Part shown: positions 17,788 through 26,058 of the stretch, in pieces
Layout: each line of letters begins with the position of its first letter
Numbering within the stretch: position 1 is the stretch's first letter
Source: Gaiellaceae bacterium
GTDB taxonomy: Bacteria > Actinomycetota > Thermoleophilia > Gaiellales > Gaiellaceae
Direction of reading: 5' to 3'
DNA length: 64,000 nt
NCBI GenBank assembly: GCA_021323315.1
Contig: JAJTCQ010000001.1
Location: 1 to 64,000 of the forward strand
The notes under the pieces: model-generated
Database searches by the model: none
What the model was told of the DNA's origin: nothing
What the model saw: the letters and a program-made list of their open reading frames with translations, nothing else
Translations under genes and position numbers: made by a program

Positions 17788-19404
17788 CTACTCCGTCGCG
17801 CCGAGCTCCCAGGCATTGCGCCAAGACAGCAGGTAGACGAGCGGCGCTGCGATGACGATGAGGAGCAGCGCCGAGGGCGCGACCTCGGAGTACGCACCGA
17901 TCGAAGTTCCCTTCCAGATCTCGGTCGCGAGGGTCTCGAACCCGATGGGCTTGAGCAGGAGCGTCGCCGGAAGTTCCTTGATCGTGCTCAGGAAGACGAG
18001 TGCGGCACCGGCGAGCACGCCCGAACGCGCGAGCGGGAGCACGACCGCGGTCATCGCGCCGACCGGCCGTCGGCCGAGCGATCGCGCGGCCTCCTCGAGC
18101 CGGGGGCTCACCGCATCGAGCGAGGCGCGCGTCGAGGCCAGCCCGTACGGCATGAAGCGGATGACGTAGGCGACGAGCAGGAGGCCGAGGCTCTGGTAGA
18201 CGGGCGCGCCGATGCGCGCTCCGACGAAGACGAGCGCGAGCGCGACGGCGATCCCCGGGAGCGCGCTCGGCAGGAGCGTCAGGCGCTCCAGCCAGCGCGA
18301 GAGGGCCGACGGGTAGCGCCATGCCAGCACAGCAGCAGGAAGGACAACGATCGCCGCGACGAGAGCCGTCGCCGTAGCCATCGAGGCAGAGCCGACCGCC
18401 GCCGACCAGTCCACGCCCGCCCGGCCCGTGATCGGGTCGGCGCTGAACGACCACCAGGCCAGGACGCCGACGGGAAGGACGAGGAACAGGCCGATCAACG
18501 TCGCGCAGAAGACGAGAGCGGGCCAGCGCCACCAGCCGAGATTCGTCACCTTGCCTGCTCGCCCCGCGCCGGGCGTGCTGCGATAGACGGGGCCGCGAAG
18601 CCTGAACCGCGACGCGACGAGAACGATTGCGAGCGCGAGCGCGAGGAGTGCCAGCGCGAGGAGTGCGGCGGACTCGAGCGCGAGGAGCGACTCGTAGCGG
18701 ACGTAGATGCCCGTGGTGAGCGTCGAGTAGCCCATCAGCGATACGACGCCGAAGTCGGAGAGGACGTAGAGCGCGACGAGAAGCGATGCGGCCGCGAGGG
18801 ACGGGCGGATCGCGGGCAGCGTCACCCGTGTGAGCACGCGGAAGCGTCCGGCGCCGAGACTGCGCGCCGCCTCCTCTGCCGATGCGTCGGCGCTTCGGAG
18901 ACCGGCCGCGGCCAGGAGGTACACGTACGGGTACGTCGAGAGCGTGAGCGCGACGAGCGCTCCCCAATAGCCGGTGACCTCGGGAAGCCGCTCCACGCCG
19001 AGTGGCTCGAGCGCCTCCTGGACGAGCCCGCGAGGCGCGAAGGCGCCGAGCAGGGCCAGCGCTGCCACGAAGCTCGGGATGACGAGCGGGAGTGACGCGG
19101 CGATCCCCCAGAGGCGCCGGCCGGGGAGATCGGTGCGAACGACGAGCCAGGCCAGCGGCACGCCGACGACGAGCGTCGCAACGACGACGCCGAAGGCGAG
19201 GACGGCCGTGTCCAGCGCCAGCTCGACCGTCGTCGAGGCAGGGGCGAGCGCGCGAGCTGCGGCGTCGGCCGAGAGGGCGCGGAGCGCCAGGTACGCGACG
19301 GGGAGGATCGCGCCCAGTGCGACCAGCCCGGCGAGCGTGACGAGCAGCCGCGGTGCGCGGCGACCGTGGGACGAGACCGCGGTCGCCGCGCCCGCAGCGG
19401 TCAC
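17788..19404 (-). CDS. fbpB: Ferric-iron ABC transporter permease, fused two-domain FbpB type
   Basis: A 538-aa inner-membrane protein with about twelve hydrophobic segments arranged as two homologous permease halves. Each half carries an EAA-like loop contacting the ATPase: SAEEAARSLGAGRFRVLTRVTLPAIRPSL in the first and RLEEAARSLGRRPVGAMTAVVLPLARSG in the second. GTG 19404 overlaps the fbpA stop by GTGA; the longer track ORF runs back into fbpA. Order on the minus strand is ATPase, binding protein, permease, repressor. Confidence 0.9.
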   Translation of the reverse strand: MTAAGAATAVSSHGRRAPRLLVTLAGLVALGAILPVAYLALRALSADAAARALAPASTTVELALDTAVLAFGVVVATLVVGVPLAWLVVRTDLPGRRLWGIAASLPLVIPSFVAALALLGAFAPRGLVQEALEPLGVERLPEVTGYWGALVALTLSTYPYVYLLAAAGLRSADASAEEAARSLGAGRFRVLTRVTLPAIRPSLAAASLLVALYVLSDFGVVSLMGYSTLTTGIYVRYESLLALESAALLALALLALALAIVLVASRFRLRGPVYRSTPGAGRAGKVTNLGWWRWPALVFCATLIGLFLVLPVGVLAWWSFSADPITGRAGVDWSAAVGSASMATATALVAAIVVLPAAVLAWRYPSALSRWLERLTLLPSALPGIAVALALVFVGARIGAPVYQSLGLLLVAYVIRFMPYGLASTRASLDAVSPRLEEAARSLGRRPVGAMTAVVLPLARSGVLAGAALVFLSTIKELPATLLLKPIGFETLATEIWKGTSIGAYSEVAPSALLLIVIAAPLVYLLSWRNAWELGATE

Positions 19405-20423
19405 TTGAGGTAGCCCTCCTCGAGGAGCATCCGCACCGCCGGCGTGAGGTCCGCAGACAGACGCCCGAGGATGTACTTCGGGCCCTTGATGGTCGAGAGC
19501 GGTCGCAGGCCGGGCCTGCGGGGGACGCCGTCGATGAGCGGATACTCCGCCGCGCCGGGCCCGCGTGCGATGAAGCGCTGCGCCCACTTCGAGAGCAGGA
19601 AGTCGACGAAGCGCTGGGCGGCGGTGGCCTTCTGCGTCGACGAGACGATGCCGACGCCCGCCGCGAGCACGAGGTTGCCGGGGTCGCCGTCGCGGAACCA
19701 GTGGTTCCTCACGGGCAGATCCGGGGTCTCGGCGAGGAGGTTGTAGAGGTAGTAGTGGTTTACGAGGCCGACCTCCACGTCACCGCGTCCGACTGCCTGG
19801 ACGACGGTCGTGTTGTTCGGGTACAAGCGAACGTCGTTCTCCTCGAGCCCGCGGAGCCACGCGCGGACGCGCGCCTCACCGTAGAGATGGATCGTCGCCC
19901 CGAGAAACGCCTGGAAGGACGCGTTCGTGGGGGCGATGCCGATCTTCCCCTTCCACCGCGGGCTGGTCAGCCCCCAGACCGATGCCGGGAGCTCGCCCTG
20001 CTGCAGCTCGTTCGTGTTGTAGACGAGGACCCGCGAGCGCCCGCTCGTGCCGACCCAGCGTCGACTGCGCGTGGAGAACCGCGCCGGCACCTTGCCGATC
20101 GTCGCCTGGGAGAGTCGCGCCAGGAGGCCCCGTGCCCCGACGAGACCGAGCGTGCCGGGCTCCTGCGACCAGTAGATGTCCGCAGGGCTGTTCCTGCCTT
20201 CCTCCACGAGCGCAGTTGCGAGCGTGGTCGACGACGCGTAGCGGACCTTGAGTTCGATCCCCGTGTCGCGCGTGAACCGATCCATGATCGGCTTCACGAG
20301 CCGCTCCTCGCGGCCCGAGTAGATCGTGAGCGACGTGCTCTGGCTCGGCGCCGTAGCCGCGCCGGTCGCGAGGGAGAGAGCGGCCACCACGGCCGCGAGC
20401 ACCACCACCGACACCTTCTTCAC
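19401..20423 (-). CDS. fbpA: Extracellular iron(III)-binding protein FbpA-like
   Basis: The 340-aa solute-binding protein begins with a Sec signal peptide (MKKVSVVVLAAVVAALSLATGAATA) and has no lipobox Cys. The periplasmic-binding fold is recognisable from LTIYSGREERLVKPIMDRF, ADIYWSQEPGTLGLV and VGLVNHYYLYNLLAE; the paired Tyr in NHYYLYN correspond to the iron-ligating tyrosines of FbpA proteins. A strong SD (CAGGAGGTCGGAC) precedes the GTG. A palindromic repressor box lies about 35 nt upstream, so it can be transcribed separately from the ATPase gene. Confidence 0.9.
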   Translation of the reverse strand: MKKVSVVVLAAVVAALSLATGAATAPSQSTSLTIYSGREERLVKPIMDRFTRDTGIELKVRYASSTTLATALVEEGRNSPADIYWSQEPGTLGLVGARGLLARLSQATIGKVPARFSTRSRRWVGTSGRSRVLVYNTNELQQGELPASVWGLTSPRWKGKIGIAPTNASFQAFLGATIHLYGEARVRAWLRGLEENDVRLYPNNTTVVQAVGRGDVEVGLVNHYYLYNLLAETPDLPVRNHWFRDGDPGNLVLAAGVGIVSSTQKATAAQRFVDFLLSKWAQRFIARGPGAAEYPLIDGVPRRPGLRPLSTIKGPKYILGRLSADLTPAVRMLLEEGYLK

Positions 20424-20457
20424 GTCCGACCTCCTGTAAGAGTCACCTCAGCCGCGG

Positions 20458-20475
20458 TGTAAGGCAAACCTTACA
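20458..20475. promoter_or_regulatory. Palindromic operator upstream of fbpA
   Basis: TGTAAGG-CAAA-CCTTACA, a perfect 7-bp inverted repeat with a 4-nt spacer in the fbpC-fbpA gap. It matches the box before fbpC except in the spacer. The right arm overlaps a possible -10 (TTACAC) for fbpA. Confidence 0.75.
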
Positions 20476-20500
20476 TCCGGGGCCGTTCGGTGCACACGCC

Positions 20501-21505
20501 TCAGTCGAGGACCGGCACACGCCCCTGATGCACGCGAATCGAGACGCGGGTGCCGAGGTCGACGACCTCCGTGGACGGCCGCTGCGAGACGAGCTCCACC
20601 CCGTCGAGGAGGACGCGGTAGAAGACGTCGTGACCGCGGAACTCCCGCGCGACCACCTCGGCTGCTCCGCTGGGGCTCGGCTCCAGCTCCAGGAGCTCCG
20701 GGCGCACGAGCACCTGCGCGGCATGGGCAGAGCTCGCGCCGTTCGCGGGAAACGCACCGAGCGCCGTCTCGACACGGCCGGCGACGACGCGTCCGTGAAG
20801 CACGTTGGCTGCGCCGACGAACTCGGCCGCCCAGCGCGATGCGGGCGCGAAGTAGAGCTGCTCGGCAGTGCCCTCCTGGACGATCGCGCCGTCGCGCATA
20901 AGCGCGATCCGGTCGGCGAGTGAGAACGCCTCCTCCCGGTCGTGCGTGACGAGCAGTACCGTGACACCGAGCGGTCGGATGATGTCGGTCACCTCCGCGC
21001 GGAGCGACTCGCGGAGGAACGGGTCGACGTTCGACCACGGCTCGTCCAGCAGCACGAGCTCCGGTGCGGGGGCAAGGGCGCGGGCGAGCGCGACGCGCTG
21101 CTGCTGGCCGCCCGAGAGCTCGTGCGGGAAGCGCCTCTCGAGCCCTTCCAGACGTGCGAGCGCGAGCAGCTCGGGGACGCGCGTCGCGCGCTGCTGTCGC
21201 GGAAGGCCGAAGCCGACGTTCGCCGCGACCGTGAGGTGCGGAAACAGTGCGTAGTCTTGGAAGACCATCCCGACCCGCCTCGCCTCCGGCGCCACCCACG
21301 CGCTCCCGGCGACGATGCGGCCGTCGACCTCGATCGATCCGCGATCGGGCCGCTCGAAGCCGGCGATGAGCCGTAGGAGGGTCGTCTTCCCGCAGCCGGA
21401 CGGGCCGAGAAGCGCAACGACCTCCCCTCGCCCGACGCAGAGGGACGCGTCGTCGACGGCCGCGACGGCACCGAACCGCTTGGTCACGCCGTCCAGGCGG
21501 ATCAT
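20501..21505 (-). CDS. fbpC: Ferric-iron ABC transporter ATP-binding protein
   Basis: A 334-aa CUT1/ferric-type ATPase: Walker A GPSGCGKTT, Q-loop VFQDYALFPHLT, signature LSGGQQQRVALARAL, Walker B LVLLDEPWSNVD, H-loop LVTHDREEAFSLADR. A C-terminal TOBE-like domain follows from about residue 235. I start at ATG 21505 (MIRLDGVTKRFG). The upstream ATG at 21517 is the last base triplet of the operator and lies within the likely -10, so it would not be transcribed. It heads the iron cassette. Confidence 0.9.
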   Translation of the reverse strand: MIRLDGVTKRFGAVAAVDDASLCVGRGEVVALLGPSGCGKTTLLRLIAGFERPDRGSIEVDGRIVAGSAWVAPEARRVGMVFQDYALFPHLTVAANVGFGLPRQQRATRVPELLALARLEGLERRFPHELSGGQQQRVALARALAPAPELVLLDEPWSNVDPFLRESLRAEVTDIIRPLGVTVLLVTHDREEAFSLADRIALMRDGAIVQEGTAEQLYFAPASRWAAEFVGAANVLHGRVVAGRVETALGAFPANGASSAHAAQVLVRPELLELEPSPSGAAEVVAREFRGHDVFYRVLLDGVELVSQRPSTEVVDLGTRVSIRVHQGRVPVLD

Positions 21506-21516
21506 CGAGCAGTCCA

Positions 21517-21534
21517 TGTAAGGGACACCTTACA
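21517..21534. promoter_or_regulatory. Palindromic operator upstream of fbpC
   Basis: TGTAAGG-GACA-CCTTACA on the plus strand, a perfect inverted repeat placed over the likely -10 of fbpC. Repressor binding here would directly block the promoter. The arms resemble DtxR/IdeR-type AGG...CCT half sites. Confidence 0.75.
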
Positions 21535-21598
21535 GAGGATTCGCGCGCCGTACGGGCGCCACGGGGCGGCGCCGACCTCGCGGATACGCTCGCCGTCC

Positions 21599-23530
21599 GT
21601 GTCTTACGCCGAGGTCTACCCGCTGGTCACGGCCCGCGCGCTCGCGCGGGCCTTCACGTACCGCGTGCCAGACGACGTCACGCGTGGCGACGTCGTGTCG
21701 GTCGGCCTCGGCGGCCGGCGCGTGCGAGGGGTCGTGGTGGACGTCGGGGTCGACCCGCCCGCCGGCATCGACATCGCGGAGGCGGGTGCGGTCGTGGATC
21801 GGGTTCCGGCTCGACTCGTCGAGCTCGCGCTGTGGCTGGCCGACTACTACGGCTCCACGCCGGCGCGCGCTCTGGCGCTCGTCGCTCCGCATGCCGCGGC
21901 CCGGCGCGGAGCGCCGCGGGAGCCCTGTGCACGTGACGCGCTCGAGGGTGAGCCCGAGCCGGCCCAGCTCACGCAGGCGCAGCGCTCGGCAGTTGCGCGG
22001 ATCATCGGCGCCCTCGCCGACGCGAGCGGTGGACACGTGCTCCTCCACGGGCCGACCGGGAGCGGCAAGACCGAGGTCTACCTCCAGGCCGCCGCGGCGG
22101 CGCTCGAGCGGGGGCGGGGCGTCATCGTGCTCGTTCCGGAGATCGCCCTCACGCCCCAGACGTTCGGCCGCTTCCGTGCGCGCTTCGGCGACCGCGTCGC
22201 CGTCCTCCACTCGGCGCTGACAGACGCGGAACGACGTGACGAGCGCGAGCGGATCTCCTCCGGCGCCGCGCCGGTCGTGGTCGGCGCCCGCTCGGCAGTC
22301 TTCGCGCCGGTTGCCCGCCTCGGCCTCGTCGTCGTCGACGAGGAGCACGACGCCTCCTTCAAGCAGGAGTCGGATCCCCGCTACGACGCGAGAACCGTCG
22401 CAGCGAAGCGCGCCGCGCTGGAGGGCGCCGTGGCCGTCTACGGGAGTGCGACACCGCGGGTGGAGAGCTGGTCCCGCCTCGAGCGGCTCGCGCTTCCCTC
22501 GCGGATCGGGGCGCCGCTGCCGACCGTGAAGCTGGTCGACCTCCGGCGCGAGGCGGGGTATCCGCTCTCCGCACCTCTTCTCGCCGAGCTCTCGGCGGTC
22601 GAGCAACGCGGCGGCAAGGCCATCCTCCTCCTCAATCGGCGCGGAATCTCCGGCGCCGTCCACTGCAGGTCGTGCGGCGTCACGCGGCGTTGCCGCAGCT
22701 GCGACATCGCACTGACTCTGCACTCGGACGGGCGTCTCCACTGCCACCACTGCGGCTTCTCCGTCGAGATGCCGGAGGCGTGCCCGGACTGCGGCTCGGT
22801 CGAGCTCGCGCGGATCGGTGCGGGGACGCAGCGCCTCGACGCGGAGCTGGCCCGGCGGCTTCCGGGCCTCGAACGAATCCGCCTGGACGCCGACACCGCG
22901 GCGAGGACCGGCGCGCTCCGCGAGGCGCTCGAGAGCTTTGCGTCCGCCAGATCGGCGGTGCTGATCGGGACGCAGATGGTGGCGAAGGGGCACCACTTCT
23001 CGGGCGTCGAGGTCGCGGCGGTCGTCGACGCCGACGCGGGGCTCGCATTCCCGGACTTCCGCTCGGAAGAGCGGACCTTCCAGCTCGTCACGCAGCTCGC
23101 CGGCCGCAGCGGCCGGGACGCACCAGGGCGCGTCATCGTGCAGACGTTCCAGCCGGAGGCCACGCCGTTTACCTATGTCCTCCGGCACGACGTCGCCGGC
23201 TACCTCGCCTACGAGCTCGCGCGGCGCGAGGAGCTCTCCTACCCACCTTTTTCACATCTTGTTTCACTCGTCGTCTCAGGACCTGACCCGGATCCCGTCA
23301 GGCGGGCGCTGCGAGAGCTGCGGGGAGCGCTCGACACGCCCGGCTCCCGCCTTCTCGGGCCGGCGCCCCTACTTCGCCTTCGTGGCCGCCATCGCGCTCA
23401 GCTGCTGGCGAAGACGACTTCGCCGCGGGCTTTCGCGACCCGTGCCGCAACCGTTCTCGCGCGCGCCGCTCCCGCGATGCGTCGCGACGGTTTGAGCGCC
23501 GTCGTCGACGTCGATCCGCAGTCCCCCTAG
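21599..23530 (+). CDS. priA: Primosomal replication-restart helicase PriA
   Basis: A 643-aa SF2 helicase that reloads the replisome at stalled forks. An N-terminal 3'-DNA-binding region (residues 1-105) precedes Walker A HGPTGSGKTEVY, the DEEH box VVVDEEHDASFK, and a zinc-binding module with eight Cys (CRSCGVTRRCRSC, CHHCGFSVEMPEACPDC). Helicase motifs IGTQMVAKGHHF and QLAGRSGRDAPGRVIVQTF follow. It is about 90 aa shorter than the E. coli protein but none of these motifs is missing. GTG 21599 follows TACGCT by 8 nt. Confidence 0.94.
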   Translation: MSYAEVYPLVTARALARAFTYRVPDDVTRGDVVSVGLGGRRVRGVVVDVGVDPPAGIDIAEAGAVVDRVPARLVELALWLADYYGSTPARALALVAPHAAARRGAPREPCARDALEGEPEPAQLTQAQRSAVARIIGALADASGGHVLLHGPTGSGKTEVYLQAAAAALERGRGVIVLVPEIALTPQTFGRFRARFGDRVAVLHSALTDAERRDERERISSGAAPVVVGARSAVFAPVARLGLVVVDEEHDASFKQESDPRYDARTVAAKRAALEGAVAVYGSATPRVESWSRLERLALPSRIGAPLPTVKLVDLRREAGYPLSAPLLAELSAVEQRGGKAILLLNRRGISGAVHCRSCGVTRRCRSCDIALTLHSDGRLHCHHCGFSVEMPEACPDCGSVELARIGAGTQRLDAELARRLPGLERIRLDADTAARTGALREALESFASARSAVLIGTQMVAKGHHFSGVEVAAVVDADAGLAFPDFRSEERTFQLVTQLAGRSGRDAPGRVIVQTFQPEATPFTYVLRHDVAGYLAYELARREELSYPPFSHLVSLVVSGPDPDPVRRALRELRGALDTPGSRLLGPAPLLRLRGRHRAQLLAKTTSPRAFATRAATVLARAAPAMRRDGLSAVVDVDPQSP

Positions 23531-23536
23531 CGGTCG

Positions 23537-23566
23537 TGGCCGAAACGGCCGTGTCCGTTTCGGCCA
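23537..23566 (+). terminator. priA terminator
   Basis: TGGCCGAAACGG, loop ccgtgt, CCGTTTCGGCCA: a perfect 12-bp stem six bases after the priA stop, followed by ATTG. Confidence 0.75.
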
Positions 23567-23625
23567 ATTGCGTCGCGGTTCGTGCACGGGTAGACCGGCG
23601 ACGCACAGCGATCGAAGGAGGCGTG

Positions 23626-23967
23626 ATGAAGCGACTTGCGTTGCTCGTGCTCATCGTGGTTGCCCTCGCCGTGAGTGCGACCGCGTGGGCAGGCACGTAC
23701 TCGTACGCGGGACACTCGTACTGGCCTGCCGGGCAGGCCCACTCCACCTGGTTCGCCTCGAGCTGGTGGAACAACATCTTCTACAAGACCGCGTCGTACG
23801 ACACGACGCTCACCTTCATCGACAACACGTCGTACGGTTGGCACTCGACCGTGCGCGGTTGGGCGACCTACCAGCAAACGCACTGGATGTCCTCGGCCGT
23901 GAAGAAGGCCCACTGCCGCGCGAACACGAGCGCTTTTTCATGGGCTGCATGCACTGCCTACAACTAG
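23626..23967 (+). CDS. Small secreted Trp/Tyr-rich protein
   Basis: A 113-aa protein with a clean signal peptide (MKRLALLVLIVVALAVSATAWA) and a mature part rich in Trp, Tyr, Ser and Thr (WPAGQAHSTWFASSWWNNIFYKTASYDTTL). Two Cys near the C-terminus (KAHCRANTSAFSWAACTAYN) could form a disulfide. The SD GAAGGAGG decides ATG 23626 over the track's 23536. No family is recognised; a vague likeness to small beta-rich secreted toxins is not enough for a call. The next gene follows at 10 nt, so they probably form an operon. Confidence 0.7.
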   Translation: MKRLALLVLIVVALAVSATAWAGTYSYAGHSYWPAGQAHSTWFASSWWNNIFYKTASYDTTLTFIDNTSYGWHSTVRGWATYQQTHWMSSAVKKAHCRANTSAFSWAACTAYN

Positions 23968-23977
23968 GAGGAAGACG

Positions 23978-24580
23978 ATGCTGAGACGTTTCCGGGCGCG
24001 ACACGTTGCAGTGCTGTTGGGCGCGCTCGTTGCGGGCGGTGCACTCGTTGGTGTAGTCGTAGCCGCCCAGGCTGGCCAGCCGGTGCCTCAGGGTCTCGCG
24101 GCGGCGATCGCGAACGAGCCGCTCGTCAAGGTGCTCGACTTGCCGGACGCGAGCGGAGCGCCCTCGCGGTCGATGTTCGTCCAGCCGACTTCAGCAGGGT
24201 TTCTCTGCATGTGGGATGCACCGAACGCGCTGTCGCGCATGCGGCAAGGCGGCTGCAATCCGAGCGACGACCCCCTTGCCGGTCGGTCGATCTCGGGCAG
24301 CCTCGCGTACGACGGCGGACCTGCGATCGACCGAGTCGACGACGCGCGACTCATCGGGCTGGCGGTCGCCGATACTGCACGCATTCACGTCGAGATGAGT
24401 GATGGGACGATCCGCACGGTCAAGCTGAAGAAAACGAAGGCGGGCTCGAACGAGTTCCAGGCGTTCGGCTACCGCTTCAAGAAGCAGGATCTCAAGAACG
24501 GGATCGGCCCGATCGCGATCGTCGCGTTCGACGCGAACGGCGTGGAGGTCGGGCGGCAGCCGACGGGCATCGGCGGCTGA
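23978..24580 (+). CDS. Membrane-anchored exported protein, unknown function
   Basis: A 200-aa protein with a basic N-terminus (MLRRFRARHVAVL) and one hydrophobic anchor (LLGALVAGGALVGVVVAAQA, about residues 13-32). The external domain has a Cys pair (GFLCMWDAP, GGCNPSDDP) and an all-beta look (GRSISGSLAYDGGPAIDRVDDARLIGLAVADTARIHVEMSDGTIRTVKLKK). AGGAGGAAGACG precedes the ATG. It is co-directional with and 10 nt after the small secreted protein. I do not recognise the family. Confidence 0.65.
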   Translation: MLRRFRARHVAVLLGALVAGGALVGVVVAAQAGQPVPQGLAAAIANEPLVKVLDLPDASGAPSRSMFVQPTSAGFLCMWDAPNALSRMRQGGCNPSDDPLAGRSISGSLAYDGGPAIDRVDDARLIGLAVADTARIHVEMSDGTIRTVKLKKTKAGSNEFQAFGYRFKKQDLKNGIGPIAIVAFDANGVEVGRQPTGIGG

Positions 24581-24586
24581 GGGTCT

Positions 24587-24625
24587 GGCCATCGCGCGGC
24601 GGGCTAGACTCGCCGCGCGATGGCC
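24587..24625. repeat. 15-bp perfect inverted repeat spanning the def promoter and start codon
   Basis: GGCCATCGCGCGGCG, spacer ggctagact, CGCCGCGCGATGGCC. The spacer holds the -10 hexamer TAGACT and the right arm contains the def ATG. It could terminate the upstream transcript, act as an operator, or both. Confidence 0.7.
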
Positions 24626-25255
24626 GACCACGACCACGATCACAGCCAGGATCACGGCGATCACGACCACGCCGATCACTACCACGGCGACGACGAGCAC
24701 GTCCACGACCACGCGGCTGACGAGCAGGAGCTCGAGCGCGAGGCGCGCAGGCTCCTCGCCCTCTCGCGGATTCGTCAATACGGCGACACGGCCCTCCGCA
24801 TGAAGGCGCGCGAGGTCGAGGTTTTCGACGCTGACCTCGAGCGCCTCGTCGCGCGAATGACCGCGCTCATGCACGAGGCGAACGGCGTCGGGCTCGCTGC
24901 GACGCAAATCGGAGTGCTGCGTCGGCTGTTCGTGTTCGTGGACGCCGGCGAAGACCGTGTGCTCGTCAACGCGACGATCACCAAGAGCTCGAAGGACACG
25001 GAGATCGACGACGAAGGCTGTCTGTCGCTGCGAGACGTGCTCGTTCCCGTCGAGCGGTCGAAGGCGGTCACGGTCGAGGGGCTCGACGTGCACGGCGAGC
25101 CCGTGACGCTCGAGCTCGAGCAGCCCTCCTCGCGGGTCGTACAGCATGAGCTCGACCACCTCGACGGCGTCCTGATCATCGATCGCACGGACGACGAGTC
25201 GCGACGCGCAGCGCTCGCCAGGCTCAGGCCGCAGCCCGTCCTCGGCGCGCGTTGA
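24620..25255 (+). CDS. def: Peptide deformylase with His-rich N-terminal tail
   Basis: Removes the formyl group from nascent N-terminal Met. All three metal-site motifs are present: GVGLAATQIG, DEGCLSL and VQHELDHLDGVL. The protein is 211 aa because about 35 residues precede the usual start of the fold. That tail (MADHDHDHSQDHGDHDHADHYHGDD..) is almost entirely His and Asp and looks like a metal-binding segment; storage or delivery of the catalytic metal is inference. ATG 24620 lies 9 nt after TAGACT. It is coupled to fmt by TTGA. Confidence 0.93.
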   Translation: MADHDHDHSQDHGDHDHADHYHGDDEHVHDHAADEQELEREARRLLALSRIRQYGDTALRMKAREVEVFDADLERLVARMTALMHEANGVGLAATQIGVLRRLFVFVDAGEDRVLVNATITKSSKDTEIDDEGCLSLRDVLVPVERSKAVTVEGLDVHGEPVTLELEQPSSRVVQHELDHLDGVLIIDRTDDESRRAALARLRPQPVLGAR

Positions 25256-26058
25256 GGGCGTCGATCGCGGTCGCCGCGACCGCCCCGTTCGGCGCCGACG
25301 TCCTCGAACGGCTCGCGGCGACACACGAAGTCAAATCCGTCGTGACCCGCCCGGACGCACCGGCGGGCCGAGGGCGCAAGCTCGCGCCTTCCCCCGCCAA
25401 GCTCGCGGCCGAGCGACTGGGCGTCCCCGTGCTCGAGCCGGAGCGGCTGGAGCCGGGCCTCGATCTCGGCGCCTCCGTGGTCGTCGCGGTGGCCTACGGG
25501 CTGATCGTCCCCGACCTAGTGCTCGACGAGCGTCTCTGGCTGAACGTGCATCCGTCACTTCTTCCCCGTTGGCGCGGCGCCGCGCCGGTCGAGCGTGCGC
25601 TGATGGCGGGCGACTCCGAGATCGGCGTATCGATCATCAAGCTCGTGAAGGAGCTCGATGCAGGCCCGATCGCCGCGCAAGCCTCGTTCGCGGTCGAGCC
25701 CGAGGAGGACGCCGGCGCCGTGTTCACGCGTTCCGTCGAAGTTGCAGCCGACCTGCTCGACGGGGTGCTGGCCCAACCTGATCCGACGTTCCGCGAGCAG
25801 GAAGGCGAACCGACGTACGCCGCCAAGATCACAGCCGCGGATCGCCGTCTCGATCTCGATCGGCCCGCGCGCGAGCTCGTCGATCACGTTCGCGCGCTCT
25901 CACCGCACATCGGCGCCCGTGCGGATCTTCACGGGCGGGGGGTCACGATCTGGAAAGCGCGAGTGGGGAGTGACGGGCGGTTCGATCCCGTCGAGGTGCA
26001 GCCGGACGGAGGCCGTCGAATGACGTACGACGAATGGGTCCGCGGCCTGCGAGCGTAA
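25252..26058 (+). CDS. fmt: Methionyl-tRNA formyltransferase
   Basis: Formylates initiator Met-tRNA using 10-formyl-tetrahydrofolate. Core motifs are AVAYGLIVPDLVL and LNVHPSLLPRWRGAAPVERALMAGD, with ELDAGPIAAQ. It starts with TTG inside the def stop (TTGA). At 268 aa it is about 45 residues shorter than the E. coli enzyme; the deficit is mostly in the C-terminal OB-like tRNA-binding domain (YAAKITAADRRLDLDRPARELVDHVRALSPHIGARA is present, the following barrel is short). It overlaps rsmB by 25 nt. Confidence 0.92.
   Translation: MRASIAVAATAPFGADVLERLAATHEVKSVVTRPDAPAGRGRKLAPSPAKLAAERLGVPVLEPERLEPGLDLGASVVVAVAYGLIVPDLVLDERLWLNVHPSLLPRWRGAAPVERALMAGDSEIGVSIIKLVKELDAGPIAAQASFAVEPEEDAGAVFTRSVEVAADLLDGVLAQPDPTFREQEGEPTYAAKITAADRRLDLDRPARELVDHVRALSPHIGARADLHGRGVTIWKARVGSDGRFDPVEVQPDGGRRMTYDEWVRGLRA

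Noticed and set aside
23626-23967. Lactococcin 972-like bacteriocin
   Set aside because: Trp/Tyr-rich secreted protein of similar size, but no characteristic repeat and no adjacent ABC export/immunity genes.
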